Assembly (NCBI GenBank): GCA_947504725.1
Contig: CANNHN010000007.1
Span: forward strand, 62,001-126,000
Direction of reading: 5' to 3'
Length of the DNA stretch: 64,000 bases
From: Bacteroidota bacterium
Lineage (GTDB): Bacteria; Bacteroidota; Bacteroidia; 2-12-FULL-35-15
In this document: positions 38,645 to 48,253 of the stretch, piece after piece
How positions within the stretch are numbered: position 1 is the stretch's first letter
Layout of the letters: every line of letters begins with the position of its first letter
Translations under genes and position numbers: made by a program
Notes under the pieces: generated by a model
What the model was told of the DNA's origin: nothing
The model's input: only the letters and a program-made list of their open reading frames with translations
Databases searched by the model: none

Positions 38645-40993
38645 ATGTCGCGTATTACATCCATAGAAGACTATCATAAAGAATACAAAAGAAGTATAGA
38701 AAATCCAGAAGCTTTTTGGGGAGAGCAAGCTGAAGAGTTTGTTTGGCAAAAAAAATGGGACAAAGTGTTGGACTGGAATTTTAATACAGCTGAAACTAAG
38801 TGGTTTGTAGGCGGAAAATTAAACATTACTGAAAATTGTTTGGATAGACATTTACCCGCAAGAGCAAATCAAATAGCATATTATTGGGAACCGAATGAGC
38901 CGAATGAAAAAGCAGTTAAACTTACCTATAAAGAATTACACGAACAAGTTTGTAAATTTTCCAATGTTTTAAAAAAAAACGGAGCAAAAAAAGGAGATCG
39001 TATTTGTATTTATATGCCGATGGTTCCGGAATTAGCAATTGCGGTGTTGGCATGTGCAAGAATTGGTGCTGTGCATTCGGTTGTATTTGGTGGATTTTCT
39101 GCTTCTGCGTTATCTGGTAGAATTCAAGATTGTGATTGTAATATTGTTATTACAAGTGATGGCGCTTATCGAGGAGCAAAAGCAATTCCAATGAAAGAAG
39201 TGGTTAATGAAGCGTTGGAAATTTGTCCTTCTGTGAACAAAGTAATTGTACTAGAACGAACAAACACTGCAATTAAAATGTTAGCTGGTCGTGATGTTTT
39301 TTGGAAAGAAGAAATGAAATCGGCATCTTCGGTATGTGATGCAGAACAAATGGATTCTGAAGACATGTTGTTCATTTTATATACATCTGGATCAACTGGA
39401 AAACCAAAAGGAGTTGTGCATACGTGTGGTGGATATATGGTATATACTGATTATACTTTTAAAAATGTTTTTCAGTATAATAACGACCCATCCCTAACCC
39501 TTCCCAAAGGGAAGGGAGATGCTCCGGGATATTATACCACTGATCCAAATACATTTAAACTTCTAACTGAGTATGCTAAAGAGATGCGAGATAATCCAAC
39601 TTCTGCAGAAAATATGTTGTGGCAATCTTTGCGAACACACAAGGCGGGTTATCATATAAGAAGGCAACATATTATTGGAAAATTTATAGTTGATTTTGTT
39701 TGTTTAGAAAAAAAATTAGTGATAGAAGTGGATGGTGATATACACGATCATCAATTAGAAGAAGATGCTCAGCGCACAGCATTTTTAAAGGAAGAAGGAT
39801 TTGAAGTTGTTCGTTTCAGAAATGAAGAAATATACGATGATGTACATTTCATAAGTTTAAGAATCGAGAATATTTTGGGCAAGAGACAGAGTGTTACAGA
39901 CGGAGAAAATCCCCTTCCCTTTGGGGAGGGCCAGGGTGGGGACGAGGTTTATTGGTGTACAGCAGACATCGGATGGATTACAGGCCATTCTTATATAGTA
40001 TATGCTCCGCTTTTAGCAGGTGCTACTTCTGTGCTGTTTGAAGGAGTTCCCACTTATCCAGATGCAGGAAGATTTTGGCAAATAATTGATAAATATAAAG
40101 TCAATATTTTTTATACGGCTCCAACAGCAATCAGAGCATTGGAAGCAGCTGGGTTGGATTTTGTTAAACCCTATAAATTAGAATCATTGCGAGTGCTTGG
40201 AAGTGTTGGAGAACCAATCAATGAGGAAGCATGGAATTGGTACAACGAAAATATTGGAAAATGTAAATGTCCAATTGTTGATACTTGGTGGCAAACTGAA
40301 ACCGGAGGAATTTTAATTTCACCTCTTGCAGGGATTACGAAGACAAAACCAAGCTTCGCGACTTTGCCATTGCCTGGTGTTCAACCAATTTTAGTTGATG
40401 ATAAAGGAAATGAAATTCTAGGAAATGGAGTGGAAGGAAATTTATGTATTAAATTTCCATGGCCATCAATTATCCGAACTACGTATGGTGATCATGAACG
40501 TTGTAAACAAACTTATTTTTCAACTTATCCAGGATTGTATTTTACTGGTGATGGTTGTAAGCGCGATGAAGATGGTTATTATAGAATTACGGGTAGAGTA
40601 GATGATGTAATGAATGTGAGTGGACATCGCATAGGAACAGCGGAAGTTGAAAGTGCTATTAATATGCATATAGATATCGTAGAATCTGCAGTAGTTGGTT
40701 ATCCTCACGATATAAAAGGACAAGGTATTTATGCGTATGTGATTTGCACTAATAAAAATAAAGATGCAGATACTTTGCGAAAGGAAATTTTAGCGGAAGT
40801 GACAAAAGTGATTGGTCCAATTGCAAAACCTGACAAAATTCAAATAGTGAGTGGTTTGCCCAAAACCCGAAGCGGTAAAATTATGAGAAGAATATTAAGG
40901 AAAGTTGCTGAGGGGGATATGTCAAATTTAGGAGATATTTCTACGCTGCTTGACCCCGCAGTTGTTGATGAAATAAAGGCTGGAGCTATCTAA
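38645..40993 (+). CDS. acs: Acetyl-CoA synthetase interrupted in frame by a DUF559-encoding element
   Basis: LYTSGSTGKPKGVVHT, YWCTADIGWITGHSYIVYAPL, VSGHRIGTAEVESA, KTRSGKIMRRILR; removing the insert leaves ~629 aa, a normal Acs length. Confidence 0.95.
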   Translation: MSRITSIEDYHKEYKRSIENPEAFWGEQAEEFVWQKKWDKVLDWNFNTAETKWFVGGKLNITENCLDRHLPARANQIAYYWEPNEPNEKAVKLTYKELHEQVCKFSNVLKKNGAKKGDRICIYMPMVPELAIAVLACARIGAVHSVVFGGFSASALSGRIQDCDCNIVITSDGAYRGAKAIPMKEVVNEALEICPSVNKVIVLERTNTAIKMLAGRDVFWKEEMKSASSVCDAEQMDSEDMLFILYTSGSTGKPKGVVHTCGGYMVYTDYTFKNVFQYNNDPSLTLPKGKGDAPGYYTTDPNTFKLLTEYAKEMRDNPTSAENMLWQSLRTHKAGYHIRRQHIIGKFIVDFVCLEKKLVIEVDGDIHDHQLEEDAQRTAFLKEEGFEVVRFRNEEIYDDVHFISLRIENILGKRQSVTDGENPLPFGEGQGGDEVYWCTADIGWITGHSYIVYAPLLAGATSVLFEGVPTYPDAGRFWQIIDKYKVNIFYTAPTAIRALEAAGLDFVKPYKLESLRVLGSVGEPINEEAWNWYNENIGKCKCPIVDTWWQTETGGILISPLAGITKTKPSFATLPLPGVQPILVDDKGNEILGNGVEGNLCIKFPWPSIIRTTYGDHERCKQTYFSTYPGLYFTGDGCKRDEDGYYRITGRVDDVMNVSGHRIGTAEVESAINMHIDIVESAVVGYPHDIKGQGIYAYVICTNKNKDADTLRKEILAEVTKVIGPIAKPDKIQIVSGLPKTRSGKIMRRILRKVAEGDMSNLGDISTLLDPAVVDEIKAGAI
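39487..39941. mobile_element. In-frame ~455-bp palindrome-ended element encoding a DUF559 (Vsr-like) nuclease domain
   Basis: TIRs 39487-39517 and 39911-39941; flanking ACGA at 39483-39486 and 39942-39945; encodes EYAKEMRDNPTSAENMLWQSLRTHKAGYHIRRQHIIGKFIVDFVCLEKKLVIEVDGDIHD...FEVVRFRNEEI. Confidence 0.85.
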
Positions 40994-41061
40994 TATCTAA
41001 ATTTTGTTAAAACTTTTATTCTTCCTGAATTTGCCATATCTTCGTTATCTAAAGCAATGCT

Positions 41062-41775
41062 GTGTCAGATAGTCTAGTAATTATACCAACTTATAACGAA
41101 AAGGAAAATGTGGAGCGAATGATTCGCAAAGTATTTTCTTTGACCGTCCCATTTAATTTATTAATTGTTGATGATGGTTCACCCGATGGAACATCTGATA
41201 TTGTTAAAAATCTAATGCAAGAGTTTTCGGGACGATTATTTATTGAAGAACGGAGAGGGAAGTTAGGATTAGGTACTGCATATATTCATGGTTTCAAATG
41301 GGCATTAGAAAAAAAATATGATTATATTTTTGAGATGGATTGTGATTTTTCGCACAATCCAGATGATTTGATTCGACTTCGTGAAGCATGTGTTTCTGGA
41401 GCTGATGTAGCTATTGGTTCACGTTATGTAAAATATGGGAAAGTAGAAAATTGGCCAATAGGAAGAGTCTTGATGTCTTATTTTGCTTCAGTTTATGTTA
41501 GAATGGTTTTATGGGTTCCTATAAAAGATACAACTGCGGGATTTAAATGTTATAGAAAAAAAGTATTAGAGCGTATTAATTTCGATGATATAAAATTTGT
41601 AGGTTATGCTTTTCAAATTGAAATGAAATACACTGCATATAAATTAGGTTTTAAAATTGTGGAAGTCCCAATAACCTTTATTGACAGGATAGAGGGAGCC
41701 TCAAAAATGAGTAAAGGGATATTTAAAGAAGCTTTTTGGGGCGTATTGCAAATGCGATTTAAGAATATAAAATAG
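41062..41775 (+). CDS. Family 2 glycosyltransferase, polyprenol monophosphomannose synthase-like
   Basis: VIIPTYNEKENVERMI; DDGSPDGT; EMDCDFSHNP. Confidence 0.9.
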   Translation: MSDSLVIIPTYNEKENVERMIRKVFSLTVPFNLLIVDDGSPDGTSDIVKNLMQEFSGRLFIEERRGKLGLGTAYIHGFKWALEKKYDYIFEMDCDFSHNPDDLIRLREACVSGADVAIGSRYVKYGKVENWPIGRVLMSYFASVYVRMVLWVPIKDTTAGFKCYRKKVLERINFDDIKFVGYAFQIEMKYTAYKLGFKIVEVPITFIDRIEGASKMSKGIFKEAFWGVLQMRFKNIK

Positions 41776-41806
41776 AGTCCAGAGTGTGAACAGCTGGACT
41801 TTTTTA
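41776..41806 (+). terminator. Terminator after the GT2 gene
   Basis: AGTCCAG-agtgtgaacag-CTGGACT followed by T tract. Confidence 0.75.
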
Positions 41807-41810
41807 TTAG

Positions 41811-43154
41811 ATGAAAATGAAAAAAACACTTTTAAAAAACGTAAACATTGTTAATGAAGGAAAAGTCTTTAAAGGCGATGTATTAATTGAAGGTAAATTT
41901 ATTTCTAAAATCTCGGAATCAGAAATAAATATTGTTGTGGATGTCATTATTGACGGAACAAATCAGTACTTATTTCCTGGATGTATTGATGATCAAGTGC
42001 ATTTTCGTGAGCCTGGATTGACACATAAAGGAGAAATTTATACTGAAGCAAAAGCAGCGGTAGCGGGTGGTGTTACTTCTTATATGGAAATGCCTAATAC
42101 GGTTCCAAATGTATTTACACAAGAATTATTAGAAGATAAATATAAACGTGCTTCGGAAGTTTCTCTTGCGAATTATTCTTTTTTTATGGGTGCTTCCAAT
42201 GATAATTTAGAGGAAGTATTAAAAACAAATTCGAAAAATGTTTGTGGTGTTAAAGTTTTTATGGGTTCATCTACAGGGAATATGTTAGTGGATAGAAAAG
42301 AAACATTGGAAGGCTTGTTTTCAAAATGTAAAATGTTGATTGCTACTCATTGTGAAGATGAAGCAACAGTCAAACACAACATGCAGTTGTATAAAGATAA
42401 GTTCGGAGAAGATATCCCCGTTGAATGTCACCCTTTGATTCGCAATGAAGAAGCTTGTTTCAAGTCGTCATCTTTGGCAGTTGAACTAGCAAAAAAATAC
42501 AATACACGTTTGCATGTTTTACATATTTCTACAGCTAAAGAAATCGAGCTTTTTGATAATAATATTCCTTTAAAAGAAAAAAGAATAACGGCTGAAGCTT
42601 GTATTCATCATTTGTGGTTTTCAGAAGAAGATTATAAAACAAAAGGAAATTTTATCAAGTGGAATCCAGCAGTAAAAAAAGTAAGTGATAGAGATGCCAT
42701 CTTAAAAGCGGTATTGGATAATAAAATTGATGTCATAGCTACAGATCATGCTCCACATACGATTGAAGAGAAAGAGCAATCTTATTTTAAGGCTCCGTCT
42801 GGTGGACCACTTGTTCAGCATTCATTAATTGCAATGATTGAAATGCACAAACAGGGAAAAATTACTCTTGAAAAAATCGCAGAGAAAATGGCACATGCTG
42901 TTGCTGATTGTTTCCAAATTGAAAAACGTGGTTATATCCGTGAAGGTTATTTTGCAGATTTAGTTTTAGTAGATTTAAATACTTCTGAAACTGTTGATAA
43001 ATCAAATATTCTATATAAATGCGGCTGGTCACCGTTTGAAGGAGTTACTTTTCATTCTAAAGTAAAATATACATTTGTAAGTGGCCATTTGGTTTATGAA
43101 AATGGTTTATTTAATGAAGAAATAAAAGGTGAACGTTTAACTTTTGTAAGATAA
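41811..43154 (+). CDS. pyrC: Dihydroorotase
   Basis: FPGCIDDQVHFREPGLTHKGEIYTEAKAAVAGGVTS; VIATDHAPHT. Confidence 0.92.
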   Translation: MKMKKTLLKNVNIVNEGKVFKGDVLIEGKFISKISESEINIVVDVIIDGTNQYLFPGCIDDQVHFREPGLTHKGEIYTEAKAAVAGGVTSYMEMPNTVPNVFTQELLEDKYKRASEVSLANYSFFMGASNDNLEEVLKTNSKNVCGVKVFMGSSTGNMLVDRKETLEGLFSKCKMLIATHCEDEATVKHNMQLYKDKFGEDIPVECHPLIRNEEACFKSSSLAVELAKKYNTRLHVLHISTAKEIELFDNNIPLKEKRITAEACIHHLWFSEEDYKTKGNFIKWNPAVKKVSDRDAILKAVLDNKIDVIATDHAPHTIEEKEQSYFKAPSGGPLVQHSLIAMIEMHKQGKITLEKIAEKMAHAVADCFQIEKRGYIREGYFADLVLVDLNTSETVDKSNILYKCGWSPFEGVTFHSKVKYTFVSGHLVYENGLFNEEIKGERLTFVR

Positions 43155-43161
43155 TATTGAT

Positions 43162-44514
43162 ATGGCAATTTTATACGTCTTACTACGACCATTCGTTTAT
43201 GTTAGTCTAAATACCTATTATCGAATAGATAAAAAAGGTCTCGATAAAATTCCACACAATCAACCTTTCATTCTTGCTCCCAATCATTCCAATGGATTTG
43301 TTGATCCCGTTATTATTCCTGTGTTTATCAGTCAAAAAGTGAGATTTTTTGCTAGAGGTGATGTATTCAAAGGGAAAGTAGCAAAATGGATTTTAAACCA
43401 AATGAATGCTAGTCCGATGTATCGTATGCAAGAAGGATTTGCGGAAATAAAAAAGAATGACAAGTCTTTTGAAGAATGCAGAACATTGTTGACTTCCAAT
43501 AAAGGGATTTTGATTTTTCCAGAAGGTTTATGTGTTCAACAACGAAGAGTACAATCTCTTAAGAAAGGATTATCGCGAATTGCTTTTCAAACATTTGAAT
43601 CTACAAATTATTCGAAAGATATTTTAGTGATTCCTGTTGGTCTTAACTATCAGGCTGCACCAAGATTCAGAAGTAAAGTTTTTATTGATGTTGGTAACCC
43701 AATATCAATTAAAGATTATGAAGAAAAATATAAGTTGGATAAAGTACGAACGATAAACGATTTTACTAAACAGTTAGAAGAAAAGCTAAAGGACAATGTA
43801 TATCACATTGTAAATCCTGATAATGATACTTTAGTTGCCAATATCGAAGAAGTATACACACATCAATTATTAAAAGACAAAGGACTTAATTCTAGTAAAT
43901 TGAATCATCAGTCACTCGCTAGCAAAGAAATAATTGATATTGTTAATGTGCTGGATGTTAGCAGCCCTGAGCTAATTGCTGATTTGAAAATAAAGCTTGA
44001 TTCATATTTCAAGCTTTTAAATTCGAATCAACTTCGTGATCATTTATTAAGAGAAGAGAGTATTAATAAAATGAATTTTGGAACCTTCTTTTTAGAATAT
44101 CTAATTATCTATTTAGGAATGCCAATTTATTTTATTGGTTTGATTTTAAATTTTCCTCCATATTATATTGCTAGAGAGTTTGCGAATAAAAAAGTCAGAA
44201 AGAATGAATTTTATGCATCTTTTAGAGCAAACTTGTCGTTGATCTTTTGGTCTTTCTATTTTGTAATCCAACTCTTAATTGTCGATCTTGTGTTCAGAAA
44301 CTGGTTACTGCTAGGTCTTTTTTCTTTAACTGTAATTGTTTCGGGAATTTTTGTAATCAAATATTATTCAGGTATGAAAAAAATATTTGGTCGTTGGAAA
44401 TTACTTCGCATGGTACGTAAAGATAAAAAGACAGTAGAAAAGTTAATGAATCAACGAAATGAAGTCCTCTCAGCATTGGGACATGGTAAAGAAACGTATT
44501 TATCGTATAAGTAA
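43162..44514 (+). CDS. PlsC-type 1-acyl-sn-glycerol-3-phosphate acyltransferase
   Basis: APNHSNGFVDP (HX4D) and FPEGL motifs; two C-terminal TM segments. Confidence 0.85.
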   Translation: MAILYVLLRPFVYVSLNTYYRIDKKGLDKIPHNQPFILAPNHSNGFVDPVIIPVFISQKVRFFARGDVFKGKVAKWILNQMNASPMYRMQEGFAEIKKNDKSFEECRTLLTSNKGILIFPEGLCVQQRRVQSLKKGLSRIAFQTFESTNYSKDILVIPVGLNYQAAPRFRSKVFIDVGNPISIKDYEEKYKLDKVRTINDFTKQLEEKLKDNVYHIVNPDNDTLVANIEEVYTHQLLKDKGLNSSKLNHQSLASKEIIDIVNVLDVSSPELIADLKIKLDSYFKLLNSNQLRDHLLREESINKMNFGTFFLEYLIIYLGMPIYFIGLILNFPPYYIAREFANKKVRKNEFYASFRANLSLIFWSFYFVIQLLIVDLVFRNWLLLGLFSLTVIVSGIFVIKYYSGMKKIFGRWKLLRMVRKDKKTVEKLMNQRNEVLSALGHGKETYLSYK

Positions 44515-44517
44515 AAA

Positions 44518-44895
44518 TTAATTTCCGTACGGAGAGAATAGAAAATCTACTTCCGTATCTAAATCGTAGAGCATTACAAAGCTTTTTGATTCTTTTATAC
44601 AAAAGGGCTCTATGAGTTGAATCATATTCTTATATCCATCTATAGTTAAATCACAAAAAAATGTTTGTTTGTCCATTGTTAAAATCCCTTCATCTGTTTC
44701 AGAGATGTGGAGGATTAACTTGCAATTGATGTGCTCAATAAAGTCGAGTGTCAGTAAGTCGAGTGAGGAATTATTATTTATTAAATTTATTTGTATAGCT
44801 TCTTTAAATTTTATGGCTTCCGCTTTGTCAAAGTTGTAGAGGCGAATCACATGATCTCCATATTCATTAATTTCATCAAGAAATTCTAATTTCAT
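44518..44895 (-). CDS. Hypothetical protein
   Basis: 125-aa ORF directly downstream of the ferritin-like gene on the same strand. Confidence 0.6.
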   Translation of the reverse strand: MKLEFLDEINEYGDHVIRLYNFDKAEAIKFKEAIQINLINNNSSLDLLTLDFIEHINCKLILHISETDEGILTMDKQTFFCDLTIDGYKNMIQLIEPFCIKESKSFVMLYDLDTEVDFLFSPYGN

Positions 44896-44899
44896 ATTT

Positions 44900-45463
44900 T
44901 TATTTTTTGCAGTATTTTGCTGATTCTTCTATTGAATACTTTTTTTCTAAATCTATGTCGTTAAATCCTTTCTTTTTCCCCCAAGAGAATAACCATTCAA
45001 AAAATGGTAGCATCTTGTTCGTTTTGATTTGTTCTAAAAAGTAGACTTCATGTTCTTTTTCCTTAATGCCCATTTCGTATAGTACTTTGTCGTGTTCTTT
45101 TATACCCAATGAATGAAACATGTGCATCATTCTGAAGTATTCACAAACGTTTCCACTTTCTAGTCGTCCAGCAAAATAGAACGGCATAAACCAACCAATG
45201 ATATAACAGCTTGCAGAAATAATCCTTCCGATCACGTGAAATCGAAATTCATAATATTTTGAAACAGGAATATCGTATTTCTGCATAATTTGTAATACTT
45301 CTTGTCTATGATTCCATTCATCCAATTCAATTTGTCGGATAGCCATTTTTTCTTCTGGATTTTTAACAGCACCCGCATGGCCAATATAAGCAAAAGCAGC
45401 AGCCTTTTCGGCTGAATAAGCCATCTTTAGAAGGTCGACAAGTTCAGGTTGGTTGAGTTTCAT
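44900..45463 (-). CDS. Ferritin-like/COQ7-like putative diiron protein
   Basis: SAEKAAAFAYIGHA, QIELDEWNHR, KEKEHEVYF spaced Glu/His pattern. Confidence 0.65.
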   Translation of the reverse strand: MKLNQPELVDLLKMAYSAEKAAAFAYIGHAGAVKNPEEKMAIRQIELDEWNHRQEVLQIMQKYDIPVSKYYEFRFHVIGRIISASCYIIGWFMPFYFAGRLESGNVCEYFRMMHMFHSLGIKEHDKVLYEMGIKEKEHEVYFLEQIKTNKMLPFFEWLFSWGKKKGFNDIDLEKKYSIEESAKYCKK

Positions 45464-47130
45464 GTGTTATTTTTTATTTCCATGATTTCATGTATCACTT
45501 CTGATTTATTTACTCCATCATATTGAATTATGATGTTTGTATTCTGCTTTTCAATTGTATTTGTTTCATTAAAAACTCGATAATCAAAACTTACTGGGAT
45601 GATGATGTATCTGTATTTGTGATGATTCAAGTTGTGCTCAGCGATTAATTTGCTTTTTTTAGAGCGTTCAATTTCGTCAATATACAGGTTTTGTGGTTTT
45701 ACCTTGTGGTGCAAGTAGTAATCGATGGTGATGAGTTCTTTTAAAATTAGATCATCCGAATAAGCAATAGTAACAAATTCGTGAAGGATATCATAGATGT
45801 CGTTTAATGAGAACTTATGAAAATCTCTTTTTGTTTCAAAATGCAATCCTAATCCTAATAAGAAATCAAAAATGGAATAATTAGCAGTTACATACTTTAA
45901 AGTATGTGGAGCTCTTTTTTTATTCCAATATACTTCAAGGGAATGCTCTACAACTGTTATCTTATGTAGTTCTTCCTTACTCAAGTATTTGCTTTCAATT
46001 ATCTGGTAGGGCGGATTCGGGTCAAATTTAAAACCATGTTGCTCATACTTGTTTCTGAGTGGTGTGCCTTTCAAAAATTTCAAGAATCCCAATTGTAATT
46101 CAGGAGCATATAGTTTAAATACTTCTTCAAAACTATATTTTATATCATCCCAATAATCTAATGCTAGACCAACAATCAAATCAAGGTGCATTTCAATTTT
46201 GTGATCTAATTGTTGAATGATACCTTTTGTTTTTTCGAAATTTTGTTTTCTGCTGACTTCCAAATTTGCTTTTTGATTCACAGTTTGTATCCCGATTTCA
46301 AATCGAAATAATCCTTTAGGAACGTGTTCATCAATGAATTTAATAATATCAGGATGTACAATGTCAGCTGTGATTTCAAATTGAAATACATTTCCGGGTT
46401 GGTGATGTTCTAAAATGAATTTGAAAATATCAATCGTGAAATCTTTTTTGATGTTGAATGTGCGATCTAGAAACTTGATGGTTCTGCCATGCTGCATTAA
46501 ATACAATAAGTTTGACTTTATGTTTTCTATAGGCAGATAACGAACTTTATTATCTAAACTCGCTAAACAAAATTCACATTTGTACGGACAGCCTCGTGAT
46601 GTTTCGATATAACAAACTTTGTTATATAATTCTTCCGTATTGTCATTAATATAGGGGTTGATATTCTCAAACTGTTTAAGATCAAACATTGGAGGTGCTG
46701 GATTTTCGATAGCATTTCCTGTTTTTTTCCAGACTAATCCCGGGACAGTTTCTACGTTTGGAAATTGTGAAATAAATTCCGTAAAAGGGATTTCCCCTTC
46801 ACCAACAATGATGTAATCGATTTCAGGAAGTGCAATGATGTTTTCCCATTCGTAGCTCACCTCTGGTCCACCCAATAATATTTTACAGTTAGGGTTTCGC
46901 TGTTTGATTTTTTTTGCAACTTCTAGTGTGGGTGTAATGTTCCAGATGTAGCAGCTGAATGCTACAACTTCATACTTGCTACAGTAGTCGGCTATTTCAT
47001 CTTTGTCTTCTTTAATGGTAAATTCTTTCCAGCTAAGCCCTTTATTCTCTTTGTTCAATTCGTATAACAAACGAATTGCAAGATTCATATGAATGTATTT
47101 AGCGTTAAGGGTTGTTAGTAGAATTTGCAT
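45460..47130 (-). CDS. B12-binding-domain radical SAM protein (DUF4080-type)
   Basis: LLGGPEVSYEWE B12-binding region; ETSRGCPYKCEFC (CX3CX2C). Confidence 0.88.
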   Translation of the reverse strand: MQILLTTLNAKYIHMNLAIRLLYELNKENKGLSWKEFTIKEDKDEIADYCSKYEVVAFSCYIWNITPTLEVAKKIKQRNPNCKILLGGPEVSYEWENIIALPEIDYIIVGEGEIPFTEFISQFPNVETVPGLVWKKTGNAIENPAPPMFDLKQFENINPYINDNTEELYNKVCYIETSRGCPYKCEFCLASLDNKVRYLPIENIKSNLLYLMQHGRTIKFLDRTFNIKKDFTIDIFKFILEHHQPGNVFQFEITADIVHPDIIKFIDEHVPKGLFRFEIGIQTVNQKANLEVSRKQNFEKTKGIIQQLDHKIEMHLDLIVGLALDYWDDIKYSFEEVFKLYAPELQLGFLKFLKGTPLRNKYEQHGFKFDPNPPYQIIESKYLSKEELHKITVVEHSLEVYWNKKRAPHTLKYVTANYSIFDFLLGLGLHFETKRDFHKFSLNDIYDILHEFVTIAYSDDLILKELITIDYYLHHKVKPQNLYIDEIERSKKSKLIAEHNLNHHKYRYIIIPVSFDYRVFNETNTIEKQNTNIIIQYDGVNKSEVIHEIMEIKNNT

Positions 47131-47140
47131 TTATAATTTT

Positions 47141-48202
47141 TTAACCCTTAACACGATTAAATTTTAAAGCTTTCAGCATCCAATCTGGTAAGGGTTTTGA
47201 AGCATCACGTTTTCGTAGATCTAAATACCAACCTAATTTTTTCATAATTGGAATTTTTTTAGTCTGAACAAATTCTATCAATGCTCCGTCAGGATCTTCG
47301 ATATAACTAAAATGACCTGCTGCTTCTCCCATATCAAAATTTTCGCCACCATCAATTGTGAATGGATGTCCTTTATCAGCACAAAGTTGTTTCATTGCTT
47401 TCTGATCGCTGATGTCGAAACACAAATGGATGAATCCTTGGTCGCCCCATAGACGATTCTCAAATATTTTTTTAGGTGTGCGTTCTAATGTTTTTACCAA
47501 TTCAATTTCACTTGCACCTAATAGTTTGGAAAAAGCTCCAACACGGGGTTTGCTATGTTTTAACAATACACGGTGAACTTTATGCGTACCACTTGGAAAA
47601 GTTTTTAAATCATCAAATGTTCCTTGCTTGTCGTATATAACTGTATCATATCCTAAGATATCAGCATAGAATTTTTTAGATTTTTCTATATCACTTACGC
47701 CAATTATCATTCCTGATGGACCGCCCGTCAATTGCATCCCTTTCCCAAACCAAGAATCACTTTTTACAACTTGGAAAAGATTATTCCATGGATCGCGTAA
47801 ATAAAAAGTATCGTTTCCGTTTGGGTCTTTTACAATTTCGGAAATAAGATTTACATTTTTTGATTTCAGAAATTCATAGGAGCCTTTTACATCGCTGGTT
47901 TTCATTTTAGCACAGTAAAATCCTAAATCGCCTAATTGTATTTCAAAAGAACATGGTTCAGGTTTACGACTTGTGTATTGCCAGATTTCAAATCCACCGC
48001 CACCTTTCAGGTTGATAGCTAAAATAGCATGGCGCATATGTGGTTTTCCTCCAGTGTATGGCAACATTAAATTTGCTTCGGCAGCTTCTTCAAAGATGGG
48101 AATATCCATTCCAAAATGTTTTGCATACCATTTAAAAGCTTCATGCACATTTGGAATTCCAACGCCTACTTGTTGAATTCCTGCTATTGTTACTCTACTC
48201 AT
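47141..48202 (-). CDS. Two-domain VOC (glyoxalase/bleomycin-resistance) protein
   Basis: Repeated VOC motifs ...DPNGNDTFYLRDPWNNLFQVV and YIEDPDGALIEFVQT. Confidence 0.8.
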   Translation of the reverse strand: MSRVTIAGIQQVGVGIPNVHEAFKWYAKHFGMDIPIFEEAAEANLMLPYTGGKPHMRHAILAINLKGGGGFEIWQYTSRKPEPCSFEIQLGDLGFYCAKMKTSDVKGSYEFLKSKNVNLISEIVKDPNGNDTFYLRDPWNNLFQVVKSDSWFGKGMQLTGGPSGMIIGVSDIEKSKKFYADILGYDTVIYDKQGTFDDLKTFPSGTHKVHRVLLKHSKPRVGAFSKLLGASEIELVKTLERTPKKIFENRLWGDQGFIHLCFDISDQKAMKQLCADKGHPFTIDGGENFDMGEAAGHFSYIEDPDGALIEFVQTKKIPIMKKLGWYLDLRKRDASKPLPDWMLKALKFNRVKG

Positions 48203-48253
48203 AATTTATTTGTTTTTCATTATTCATCAGCAAATTATCACATCAGCACATTG

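Noticed and set aside
39487-39941. The acs insert as an intein or group I/II intron
   Set aside because: No Cys/Ser N-terminus, no intein blocks or C-terminal HN motif, and no intron core. The reading frame is open throughout, so a translated insertion is the simpler reading.
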